DNA from: Anisakis pegreffii
Lineage: Eukaryota > Nematoda > Chromadorea > Rhabditida > Anisakidae
Length of the DNA stretch: 64,000 bases
Direction: 5' to 3'
Assembly: GCA_035041965.1 (NCBI GenBank)
Contig: JAPYMA010000190.1
Coordinates: 1 to 64,000, forward strand
Below the pieces are notes generated by a model that was not told the DNA's origin, did no database searches, and saw only the letters and a program-made list of their open reading frames with translations. The position numbers and the translations under genes were made by a program. Each line of letters starts with the position of its first letter. The stretch's first letter is position 1. Of the stretch, positions 52,786-64,000 are shown piece by piece.

Positions 52786-55502
52786 AAATCACTATTGGCT
52801 TGCTTCGAAAAGTTTGTTGCTAATAAATATTCATAACGATCTCTGTGCAGAAATCGAGCAAACCATCATCAGCTATCTTCTGATTTCATGCTCAAGAGTA
52901 CAGCTTGTGGCTTATGGAGGGCTTCAAGTTCATCCCAAGAAGTTGAGAAGGTACCAAGGAAAGTTTTTTTTTTGATCGAATCTACTCTTCTGATCGGTTA
53001 CTAGATCACATCATGGGATGCACAAAGTCAAGCTATTAGCTTACGATGAACTAACTCAGGAAACATCTTTGAAAACGGCTTGGACAGAAACTATTTCCAA
53101 TGAAATAGTTGGACAGAAATTATTTTCAATCCTTACAGTAGTCATGTTATGCCCACCTGACCGGGTGAATATTGATAAAAAATAATCGAGATGAAACGAC
53201 TCATTTTCGAGGAATGAAATCGTTAAAAACCGTTTGAAAAAATGAGGTTATTGTACCATATAATTAGAGGACATAATAATATATTACGCACGACAATACC
53301 AGCATTTAATTGCTAATCACATGAATGGATTTAATAAAACTATATGATTAATCAAAAAAATCGATCAATTAATCAGAACGTCCTTTTTGCGATGTACAAT
53401 AAATAGCATTATTTTCGTTCGATCAAGCAATGCCCTGATTTGCGTTACCATTGCACTTATCTATTTATTCGATCAAACAAACGAATATTTCGAACAATAA
53501 ATTCATTTGAGAGGATTGCATTACCATAATTTTCATGAATTCATCACGTGCTATATTCCACATTCAGTGAAATACATAGTTTTTGTTGAGATCAAGAGTG
53601 TGTCTGTACAGTGAACTGATTCATAGCGCAAAATTCCTTTTCAAATCGCTTCCTGATTACAGTTTTTATTTTGCTTTCAGAAAGCCCGAACAGAATGAAT
53701 TTACACCAAAGAGATAAGATCGAAAAAACATGTTATACTCAGCCCTAAGAATCATACCAACTGACTGCAGATGAATAAACGTTGTCACTGGGGACTCAAC
53801 TGTCTAAATAAATGATTCACTTAACTTGAAGGTAGCTCTTCCAAAAACCATAAAAAATCAACTTCAATCATCCTAAAAGAAATGGATAAAGGTATATCCA
53901 ATGAGAATAGGCTGAACATTCGTGAAAATCCGATTTTATTACTGATTGGACGTTTATTAATCATCCATAAATCCAAAAATGCATCCTAACTAGAATTCAG
54001 TATCACCGGGAAGAATTCAGTATCACTCGGAAATATATCCGTTGTAGTGAACTTCACCAACGGTTGTATTACAGTGGGACCGATATCGCACTGAGTAAAG
54101 TAGATGAATGGAAAAAAATAAATTCAGATGATGCTTAAATGAAGAGAAACGGATGGCAAAACTTTTTGCAATTGAAAACGGTCGTTGCATAATGAAATTA
54201 CAACGATGATGTGCAAAATGACGAGTTTAAAGCAGCACAACGGAACAGCATTACAATTGACCTTAGCGCATCATCGAGTGCAATGATACTCAAGTCCTTA
54301 TAACTGACAAATTATACAGGTACGTCGGTACAACCATTCAACGATAACCACTTCAATTCGCTTCGTTTTCTGCTCAATTTTCCAGCAAATTCCTCAATAA
54401 ATGTCAACGTGGAAAGCCGTTCTCCGTCAAAATCTTACACATACTAAAATTCCCATGAGATCCTCATGATTTGATTCAATTTGATTCAATCGAACACATC
54501 CAAAAAACCTAGAAATTTTGAATATAGTAGAATTTTATAGTTTCTGAGATCAGAAACCGCAGAAATCCAGAACATCCCAAATCCACTCAACCCGAGAAGT
54601 ATTTTTCTGGAATCTCGTTTAAGTGACTGAGAAAATTAGAGACAGCAAACCCAAGCAAAGCGTGAATCTCCAGCGCTTCTACTAATAAAGCAGCACAAAC
54701 CACAGCAAATTGTCTAGCGAAATCGTTGTCTATATAGAAGGAGAGAGAGAGATTACGAAACATCACGCAGAGAAGTTGGCAGCAGAGAGCAATGAGAAAC
54801 AAGATGAAATGAAATGCATCATCCATCCATCCGTCCTTCCACCGAAGGGAGTACAAATGTTCTCAATGCCAATTCATCGTTACCTCCACCATCCACATAC
54901 TACCAAATAATCTCTGTCCCATTCCGTTCCATTCTCCACACACTGCAAACGCGTATGTAATCAAATGTCTTGCTAAACATTATGCTAAAAGATCAAGAGG
55001 CAGGCGTTTCATTGGTTCGCGTTCGCAATTGAATCTCTAGAGCACAGCAAAAACTGTTCGCAACGGTCCATATGAGAGTTGAGAGCAACATAAAAGTACG
55101 GCATGCAATGGTGTAATGAAATGAATGTGAGGATTAAACCATTCAATGGGGTCAGGGAAGTGACTGTGCGTTTGGATCTGACGATGAGGGTAATAAATGA
55201 ATGAAAGTAATGATTGGGAAATGACAGACGAATGACGAATCTGAACGCGCATTATGCAGGGAACTTCAGGTGTTGAATAGGTTGGTAAGATAGCTTTACG
55301 CGATTAGATGATTAATTTTGATCACAACTCAGAATGCAGAGGAACTCTAGATACTGATGTGATGGCAAAATAATTTTATCAATCTATTCAGTAACCCCTA
55401 TGGCTTTGCACAATACAGCAAACACATTCTGTTGTCTTGTACACATATTTAGTCATCCAACGCCGTCGAATTCTTCTGTCATTCTATTCGGCACAGCTGT
55501 AG

Positions 55503-55953
55503 TTTGAAGATGGTGTCCCTGGTACTGCTAAGCTAATGTACATAATAGATCAATAGAGATACAGTGTATTGAAACGAGCTCTGCCGAGCAACTGATTGTG
55601 AGATACGTTCAGAAAATCAGCTAATTCTCCGAAGGTAAGCAAAATCGCCAAATAGGACATGTGCTTTTCTGGAAGTAGAGAAACTGGGGAATCCGATGGT
55701 GTGGAAAAAACACCATGTTATTGAGTAAACCTGAGAAGACAGATTGTTTGAAGATGGTGACCCTCATACTGCCGTGCTAATGAATGATTTGATCAATTGA
55801 GATACTCTGTATGGAAACGAGCGCTGCCGCGCAACTGAGATAACTTCAAAAAATTAGCTATTTCTCCAAAGGCAAGCAAAATCTTCCGACATCATATTTT
55901 TTTCTGGAAGTAGAGAATCTGGGGTATCCTGTGGTGTGAAGAAAGCACCATGT
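55503..55953 (+). repeat. Divergent two-copy tandem repeat
   Basis: Copies at 55503-55718 and 55747-55953, offset about 244 bp, roughly 75-80% identical by eye. Shared blocks in order are 'tttgaagatggtg', 'gaaacgag', 'ctgccg', 'gcaactga', 'tctggaagtagaga', 'ctgggg' and 'caccatgt'. Neither copy has a conserved reading frame that I could recognise. Confidence 0.8.
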
Positions 55954-56501
55954 TTCCGAAACTTGTCGAATGTTTGCGACTAATCATCGGTCGGATGCCA
56001 TCACTATACAGTGCTCATATGTCCGTCAACTGGTGAACACCACAATTAGAGTATATATCATTTGCAGATGAATAAATTAAAATAAATATGGAAAGATGAT
56101 GGATAAGAAAACGTGCTGGTGTAATTTTTATTAACGAGTGCAAACAATAATAAGCAGTCTGTGAGCAGTAATAGAAAACAAATGGGAAGGGAAATGTGAC
56201 CAATTGTTTAAAATGGTGAAAAATATTGAGCAAATAAATTCCACTAACAATTTGACAGTTCATCGAGTAGAAAATGATTCAATAAAGAGCGAAATAACAA
56301 CACTGCGAATATTCACTTAACAAATCATTCATAAAACTAAAATAAATCACAATAACAAACAAACTAAAACAAAAGTGAACCATAAGACAACGGCGAAATA
56401 ATTATACATTTGAATGAAGCAAGTGATCTTAATCGATACACTGAACGTGACCAGAAACACTTACGATTATCAACCTAATCTTTATGATCCTATGAATACG
56501 A

Positions 56502-57626
56502 TTACACTCGATTATCAATCAGCACGTGTGTCCTGGATGGTCGTTCACGAGTTTGAACTAACAAAAAGCGCCACTCCCAATTGCCATCCAGCTGCTCCAT
56601 TTCAGCTTGCGCTAATCCTTGACATTTGGGTCCTTTCAAATGGAACACCACTCGGATACGTTCTCGTCCATCCTTCAATTTCACTCATAACAGCATCAGA
56701 TATAAATGATTAACTTGGTGCTTTCTAACATCAGCTGAAATGACCGATTCGAAACGAACCTTTTGATACTTCTGATGCGCCACATGACGGCGTCGTCCAC
56801 GAGAGGTTTCCTCACCGAAACCCGCGATCGGCTTACCGAACAACTCTTCACAATTTTCGTCGGCTCGTATCAACGATAAAGCATCCGAAAAAATCTTCTG
56901 CGGACTGTCCATCGAAAAGAACTGCTCAAACAAGAAGTAACATAACACACCCAATGCGCCCACTGATGCCACCAAAACCGCATAAAGGAATGTATTTTCG
57001 GCCTTCTCTTTCACTGAAACTATCAACTGAATTATAAAGAGCCTATAACTGCTAATGCTATGAATACTACTCATATCACTCATTAAGAGCACTGTCGCAA
57101 TAATTGCTGTTTGCTAGCTACGACCACATTTTGCTATGAATTCTTGCATATGTAAATTTCATTGACATATTGATACACTTTCCGCGATACTTACACTTGC
57201 AAAGTAACATTTACAAGGAAGTTCCATTCAGCCAATTGCAAGTCATTATGAATGAATAAAGCGAATAAAATAGTCAAAATTACGTCCTGTTCTAATACTG
57301 TAGCAATGTTTTAAGCAGATGACGAATCTGTTAACAAAATCCAAACGATCACCTTTTTCAGCCATCGTGACTGGCTTCTTGGGCTTTTTCAAGAGGATTT
57401 CTTCGAGAACGGATTTGTACTCGCCATGTTTCGTAACCTCAGATGATTTATCTTTATCATCAACCGTTGATTTCTGGCTACCACTTTGTGCGCTCAGCAG
57501 GCAACGTTGGATTATAAGCGGGCTATTTTTACTACTGAATATTGATAGGTGCTGACTTAAATAACGTATCTGATAAAATCTCCACAATGTGTGTCGTTCA
57601 GCTATCAAGCCCAGTCGTAATAACAT
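56502..57626 (-). CDS. TIMM21: TIM21, mitochondrial import subunit
   Basis: Inner-membrane subunit of the TIM23 presequence translocase; in mammals it also helps respiratory-complex assembly. Three exons: 57353-57626, 56760-57013, 56502-56672; phases 1 and 0 match; 232 residues (human 248). The N-terminus 'MLLRLGLIAERHTLWRFYQI' is arginine-rich, as expected for a presequence. After 'VKEKAENTF' comes one membrane span ('YAVLVASVGALGVLCYFLF'). The intermembrane-space domain then begins 'SPQKIFSDAL', with 'KPIAGFGEETSRGRRRHVAH' (human VKGYGEVTRRGRRQHV), and ends 'RPSRTHVLIDNRV' (human PRRTIIIEDNR). The exon 3 acceptor is taken at gaag|GAT, which aligns with human KDG. The start lies 441 bp downstream of the synthetase stop on the same strand. 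Confidence 0.96.
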
Positions 57627-58067
57627 TGCCTTCTTTTCGTGATCCTTTCAGAACTCCTTAAAATATGAAACTTATCCCTGTAACAACAGAAACGAAGAAA
57701 AATAAGAGGCCTTATGATATTCACAAACCGAATCAAAATCATGGCGATTGTTTGTTTATTCTAATATCATATTTTAAGAATCAAAGTCTATAAGTATTCA
57801 TTCCTGATATAAGATGAGACGACAGCGGATGAACAGATAATCATTGATATATGTGACAATAACAAATCCATCTAAATCAGCTCATATGATAACGATTTTT
57901 ATTTCTGGGTTTAAACCATCTGAACGTTTCATCAACAAACAAAACAAAAACAACAACTCAATCGATAGATATTATGTAACGTTGAAGATCACAGACACAA
58001 ATAAATTAATGAGTTGTTATGAATATCCTCAATTTCAGTTCCATCTAATAACGTATAATCTCGTCCA
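57627..58067. other. Short spacer, synthetase to TIMM21
   Basis: 441 bp between two minus-strand genes. It must hold the synthetase 3' UTR and the TIMM21 5' region. No AATAAA was found on the transcribed strand near the synthetase stop. No other gene. Confidence 0.6.
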
Positions 58068-61000
58068 TTAATAGCTACGTCCGAACAAAGTGAAATATTT
58101 CGCTTTCTCGTTGCAATCAGGGCGGATGCATTTATCAGGCAAAGGCACTTCTGGCTGAAATTCATACCGAATGCATTCAAGACATCATTTAGTTTGTAGT
58201 GACTGTAATGTTTCGAAACTGCTTGATAAACTCAATTGAATTAGATACGATACAAATTATAGGCTTGGCTCAAACATGACAAGATCAGTGGCATCGGTAT
58301 ACCACTCGGTTTCAGGCGAAACTTTTCATCCCATGCAAGCGGGACTTCATGCATTTTAATTACCGAACCACAATCGGGGAGATTCATTCACGACGATACT
58401 ATTTGGAGTATATTTTCTATAGAATTACTACAAAACATCATCATCAATCGTCTCCTTTTCTCAATTCTTTTAAAACATTCTTAATGAACAAAAATGTCAC
58501 TTTCACTGTAATTGAGATTATGCTCAGTTTTGCTGCATTCGTACTTATTTCATATCGGGCGATTTTAGACGCTAACAGGCTAACTGCAATACTGATCAAC
58601 GGTAAGTTGTCACAAAACGTCGACGAAAAAAGAAAGAATAGGCAGTCTTACTTGTTCGAGAGGAATACAAAGTGTTTTAGCGCCCATTGCAGGTGCTCCA
58701 GGATCTGCGCTCTCCTCCCTCGTTGTTTCTTTTTTGATCGCGTCTTCACAGTCAATACCACCACAAAATGGTGATATTAGAACGAATTTTTTATCCAACA
58801 AAACTTTGAATTCATTCCAATCAAACGTCATCTTCCTGTGCGATTCACGCGCTTCACGGGCTCTACAATTCAACAGCAACTTTCATAAATCGACGGCAAA
58901 AATTACTGCTTCGAGCAATGCTCTGAATGATGAAATAATTTGAGAGTTTGAATTAAACTTCAAAAATCTTTCTTCTGTTCAAATCTTTCGAAATGTAAAC
59001 AATGCGCAATCGTGCAGTTCATTTGCTTTCAATAAATAAAGACTAAATTCCACTTCAACAAAGAAGAAGTCATTTAGATGATACGAGAGTTCAGTTGATA
59101 GGTGCAGATGAAAATTTTCTGATAAATTCTCTCGCTCACTTTTCAAACATATCCTTATGAATTTGATCGAGTAATTCATTGCTCTTTGTCGAGATATCGT
59201 CCATTGGTAAAGCAAGTTTCACTCCAGAATGACGTATCACACAAGTCACCTTCAACATATTGCTCCTATTATACCATCAACGAATCATTCACACTAAACA
59301 ATAATTCTTACTTATCACTCAACTCACAACATTTCCAACGAATAGCCGCACACATTTGCACTGAACATTCACTAATCCGAGAAAGTCGTCAGTGAAAAAT
59401 GACGCGAATGTCAACGAATTTAGTCGCTAAAATACGAACTTGACTTTTCGCGACATCTTTTGGTCCGATCTCCATTCTTATAGGTACACCTTTTTGCTCC
59501 CAATAATTGAACTTCCATCCAGGTGAATAATTATCTCTCAAATCACTTTCGGCTCTAATATTAGCCTCTTTCAGTAGTATTTCCGTGATATCCTTCGCTT
59601 TCTGCAGTAAATCCTTGCGTTGTTCATCACTCGTTTGTGCTGTAATACCAACTGGAACAACTACAACCTGCAAACAAATAACGACATATCAACTATTATT
59701 GAATACGACCGCACGAATCGAACAACTCAAAAAAAAAGATACGTTATTCAATGAACAAATTATAACAAGTCATATTTTACAACTAGAAACTGATCTCAAA
59801 CTGCTCATCGAATCAAAAGAATTGGTGAAACTAGATCGAATTTGTTCTATTCAGTCCAAAACGAACCATCCAGTAAAATTCTCTACTGAAACGACGAGTA
59901 TCATCGCAGTGTAAGAGGCAAGCATGCTCACCTGAACAGGAGCGATTCGAGGCGGCAGAACAAGACCAGAATTATCGCCGTGTATCATTACCATAGCACC
60001 GATCGTTCTCGTCGTTATACCCCAACTGTTCTGATAGGCGTACGCTTTTGAGCCATTCTCTGGATCTTCGAACGATATGTCGAACATTTTCGAAAAGTTC
60101 TGACCGAGGTGATGCGATGTTGCGCCCTAAAATATACCAACCATAACACCATCTCATCATCACATTCCAGCACTCTTATTCCATTGCACAGACAGCCCAA
60201 CAACACCGCAAAATGTATCTTCGAATAAGTTGTAAGGATGAAAGTGAATGATAAAACTGAAATACATGACGTTCTCAATTTCAGCATCAAAAAACTGGAA
60301 TAATTGGGATTATCCTGAAAAATGGACCAGCAGAGAGAATACGGTTCTGTCCAATGTGTGTGCAGATACTTAATCGAAAAGATAACTCGACATCAAAACA
60401 AACCTGAATCGCACGCCCATTTACAGGTACATATGCTTCAACAGTTGTCGTGAATTCGCCTCCCGCAAACTTCTCCTTCTCCGATTTTCGGCCTTTCACG
60501 ACCGGAATTGCCATCAGATCAGTGTAGACTTTAGCGTATAAGTCCAGTATTTGATAGACCTCTTGCTGGGCCTCTTCAGCCGTTTGGAATGCTGTGTGAC
60601 CTTCTTGCCATAGGAATTCCCGAGTTCGCAAGAACGGCGTTGGATGCTTGAATTCCCATCGCTGAAATTGCATCATCTTGTAAGTAAGTGATCTGCATCG
60701 ATCACTGAATAATCAGCTCCTTGCAATGTACCATTGAAATATTCACTGGTTCATTCAAAATTAAAACTCAATTGATGCAAACATTGAGTGCATGACACTT
60801 TCACAATAATTACAGAATATAAAACATTTGGAGGAGAATTTAGATGTGTCGACCAATGGCCACCAAAACACGATATTGGTGAATAGAAACGAATGAGAAC
60901 ACAAAAGTTGGTATCACTCACCACAACGTTACACCATTGATTAAGCCGCAGCGGTAGATCACGGTGGGACTTAATCCACTTCGCATAGCTCGGATACATC

Positions 61001-64000
61001 ACAGTCTCACTGGTTGGCCTGATCGCTATTGGTTCGGCCATCTCCGAGCTACCAGCGCGAGTTACCCACGCAACCTTGGATAGCATTCAATTACACTCCA
61101 CTCAATTACTTGTTTTTGTTCAACCCATAATATTCATTCATTCCAGCACTTGTTAGACAACAAAACTGCTCGCTTCACAGATCCATGTCAGTCTTAGAAA
61201 TTCATCAGCAGATGGCAATTAGAACTGAACCTTACCTCAGGTGCAAAATCGCTGATGTGTGTTTTCTCTTTTTCGAGAGCACTCTGCGAAACGAACATCG
61301 GAAAATAGCAATTTCGAACGCCGAGTTTTTTGATCTCTTTATCCAGCCATTTCTTGATCACCTCCCAAATAGAAAAAGCCCATGGTCGTAGTACGTAACA
61401 ACCCGACACGTCATAGTACTCAATCATATCGGCTTTTGTTATCACCTGAAAACTTTCGGATGAGGATGGGTCGGTTATCGCTTACAGTTAATGAAATGTT
61501 CGACAATATTCTCAGTGTTTACCTGTGAATACCACTCAGAATAGTTGTCTTCTTTCGATGTTTCGATCCGCAATTTTGTTTGTTTACTCGTCTCCGAACT
61601 GCTCACTTTTCGTTTCCTTCCATCACTTTCCTTAGCCAAATCCATCGATTTCTTCGCCTTTTCATTTGCTTTCTAAACACAATTAGAAATTACTTCGAGG
61701 ATCACTATCAGACAAAACAAAAATGATGACAGCAAGCAAACACGTAACAAACAGAATAATAGCACTGGCGATTAGAGCTCCAATAAATACCCTCTTAATG
61801 TCACTGCGTATCGACAATTACCCATCAAATGCTCTCAATCCCCAAAAAAGGTCACCCCAGATTCTAAAATGTACTCTATGGATGCGAGGTTCTAATGAAT
61901 GCGAAAAGATGAAATAACTATTGCGAGTAGATCAAAAATGTCTTCGATAGATTTGAGTGCAAAAATGTAGCTTTTAATCAATCATTCCCATACCATTTCG
62001 AACAAATTCTCTGATCCAAAATGAATGTTTCAAAAAATTTTGAATGAAACAACGAATTCAACTTTTCATTCATTTTCCTAAAGTACCAGAGTATGAAATC
62101 ATTTAACGAAATTCAGGTTCAACGCTGCGATTGTCTGGATGCGGTGGTTTCATTTTTCAACAGAGTGTGGTGACTTTTTCGATCGAAATTATTTGAGTTA
62201 GCTAACAGGAAACACTAACGAAATTTATTATTTATTACAAAGTTAAACAGCAACAACAGCAATCGAATCAACTTGACCACATAACGCCACAAGAACAAAG
62301 CACGAATTAGGAAACATTAATTAAGACCAATGTGCAACAGAAGACTCGAAATTACATTGAAAAACACGAGAACAAATCAAGAAGCGTTCTTGAGAAATTT
62401 GGGGAGAAACAGAATGGGCAAGAAGAAGTTGGATTGTATTGTTCACAATTAGCAAATGACAACTAACATTCATCGGGGTTTAAGAATGCACACAACGTTA
62501 CTTGAACTAACTGCTGTAATACTAACGACGCAATAGTTATTGATGAGCTACTTTAACTGGGATCGTGATTCAATAATCGCAGTAAGAATCCAACGTATTC
62601 ACTAATGAGCGTAAATGTTAAATACGATCAAAATCACGTAACACTTCAAACAATTACAATCAATCAAAATGCAGCAGAATAAATCTGTCACAATAAATAA
62701 TTCTTACAACAATTGAAAAATACCACCGGTTGACCAAAGTTGAAAAACAGCGATTCAAATCGATCGTTACAATTACGTCGTTGCCGAAAATAGCAGAAGT
62801 AAAGCACATAGAGAATACAATATAAATTGGAACATCTAACGTTATGTACGAATAGCGTTACAGTGGTCACTATAATTTAAAGCTGATAAACAAATAAAAC
62901 AAAATGAGAAAGAAATAAGGCCATAAGATCCTCCGAAAAATGACACTACGATAGACATTATTGTTATTATCAGAATATTTGAAAAGAAACATAAAAATAT
63001 AATTTTAACCAATGCTTTTGATGAAGACCAATTTCATGAATCCAAAATAATATGATTTAAAATCAAAACGTAAATACTCCGAACATGAGTCCCACCATCA
63101 CCAATTAGCGACACAGATGTTAACGTAGCAAAGCAAAATGTCAGTTTAAGCTTTTACCTCATTCGATTTGCCATTTTTCTTTGCGCTTTGATTCGGTTGT
63201 TGCGAACTGCTCGTATAGTCATTACCACTTATATCTTTGAACGTTTTCTTCAACTCCAAAAGTTTCGCAATGGCATCCTTACTTTCTTGCTGAAATATTT
63301 AGTGGATTCAATGTGAACATATCACCTCAATAAACTACGTCACATCACCATTGCACCAATCCAATCATAGTCACCAATTATTATAGTGATCATAAATCAC
63401 AACAAATTCGCTCTAAATTCTCACCGATTTCGGATCTTTCGCTTTCAACGTTCGTACCAAATCGCCTTGTTGTTGGATTTGCTGAGCAATCGAATCTGCT
63501 GAATAACGTTGATCGTTACCATTAAATTCAATCAAACTTTGGGAAATTGTGAAAATCGAACATTCAAATCAAATCATTCGAATATGTGACATGCAACAGA
63601 AATTTGGGAATGTGAAACACGTCTCATTGATGCGATGACGGTTTATTGTGAAAGTGAACATATTCACAGGAATGAATGGAATTCAGCAGCCGAATTATGA
63701 TCGAATAAGTTCATATTCAGAGATGATTCTTAACGTACATAAGGATTAGTAGCGATAATTTGTTCTAAAGAATCAAATAAAACGTTGTGTAACCTTGTGT
63801 AGATGATCCACTTTGAGCAGTTTCAGTTTGTTTTGTTTCATTTGCTTCTTGTTTAACGGCAGTCGGCCGAACAGCAGCCGCTTGGTTTGGTTTGTATTCA
63901 TTACCAGTCAAGGATTTGAAACTTGCTTTGAGCTCTAAGAGCTTCGCAATTGCAGCTTTTGTTTCATCACTCTTCGGGTTGGCACCCTTCAACGACCTCA
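58068..64000 (-). CDS. PARS1/EPRS1: Prolyl-tRNA synthetase with WHEP repeats (partial)
   Basis: Charges tRNA-Pro in the cytosol; fused to glutamyl-tRNA synthetase in many animals, separate in C. elegans. Exons, all phases matching: 63794-64000 (runs off the edge), 63425-63498, 63158-63289, 61523-61672, 61236-61445, 60922-61074, 60404-60661, 59932-60126, 59440-59667, 59140-59249, 58652-58862, 58068-58154. The first three exons give the end of one WHEP repeat ('[19 protein letters not shown]') and a whole second one ('[20 protein letters not shown]'). After a lysine-rich linker come '[20 protein letters not shown]', class II motif 1 ('[13 protein letters not shown]'), '[15 protein letters not shown]', motif 2 ('[17 protein letters not shown]'), '[16 protein letters not shown]', '[16 protein letters not shown]' and motif 3 ('[12 protein letters not shown]'). 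The eukaryote-type C-terminal zinc region follows ('CGGIDCED' and 'KCIRPDC'), ending 'YFTLFGRSY'. The N-terminus, and any GluRS part, lies outside the window. Confidence 0.97.
58291..58332. repeat. Partial copy of LEO1-intron repeat arm
   Basis: 'gcatcggtataccactcgg' and the following 20 bp match the left arm of the inverted repeat at 15072-15110 at about 28 of 36 positions by eye. It lies in the last intron of the synthetase gene. No right arm was found nearby. Confidence 0.45.

Larger units (their letters stand above)
51387..56501. other. Intergenic region, RAP1 to TIMM21
   Basis: Holds the RAP1 5' flank, a cysteine-rich candidate ORF (52540-52785) with another open G+C-richer stretch just upstream of it (about 52870-52960, minus), and the tandem repeat at 55503-55953. 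The TIMM21 3' UTR enters from the right. No other gene recognised. Confidence 0.5.

Noticed and set aside
57246..57352. Read-through extension of TIMM21 exon 1 to 126 codons
   Set aside because: A good donor (aaag|gtgatc) in phase with the next exon restores the family alignment, so the extension is intron.
58291..58332. Extra synthetase exon reading '[17 protein letters not shown]'
   Set aside because: The flanking exons join in phase without it, the human protein has no matching segment, and the same sequence recurs in a LEO1 intron.

Overview
The window is eukaryotic DNA, roughly two-thirds A+T by eye, with intron-rich, mostly minus-strand genes. Several signs suggest a nematode: a 22-unit degenerate hexamer tract close to the nematode telomere repeat TTAGGC (18529-18660), closely packed same-strand genes in an operon-like layout, and a RAP1 protein that closely resembles nematode RAP-1. 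The nematode assignment is inference; no species is claimed. Gene models were built by hand from GT/AG sites, matching intron phases and recalled family sequences.

Layout. 1-9.1 kb is a repeat and transposon dump. It holds a degenerate monomer array, a 1.25-kb segmental duplication at an offset of 4.64 kb, a second tandem repeat pair, a possible transposase relic, a long (TA)n tract and a non-LTR reverse-transcriptase relic. 10.1-23.8 kb is a dense run of five genes, all on the minus strand. In transcription order these are a 51-residue one-pass membrane protein, a disordered S/T/P/G-rich protein whose ATG lies 3 nt after the stop of the preceding ORF, a type II membrane protein with a thrombospondin type-1 domain, LEO1 (PAF1 complex) and RFT1 (ER N-glycan lipid-linked oligosaccharide pathway). 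23.8-35.5 kb is gene-poor. 35.5-43.9 kb is an NDNF-like secreted protein, the only plus-strand gene. 48.2-51.4 kb is RAP1, complete in five exons with every intron in phase 0. 51.4-56.5 kb is mostly empty, with one cysteine-rich candidate ORF and a divergent 244-bp tandem repeat. 56.5-57.6 kb is TIMM21 (mitochondrial import). 58.1-64.0 kb is the prolyl-tRNA synthetase half of a WHEP-containing synthetase, which runs off the right edge.

The recognised genes are housekeeping (transcription elongation, N-glycosylation, mitochondrial import, translation) plus a small GTPase and two extracellular-facing proteins. They share no single pathway. The clustering looks like genome organisation (possible co-transcription) rather than a functional module. 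No strong case for a wholly new system was found. The best leads are the repeat array with a positionally conserved dyad, the degenerate telomere-like tract, the tight two-ORF arrangement at 22392-22400, the 229-codon antisense ORF inside NDNF, and related repeat arms in introns of LEO1 and the synthetase.
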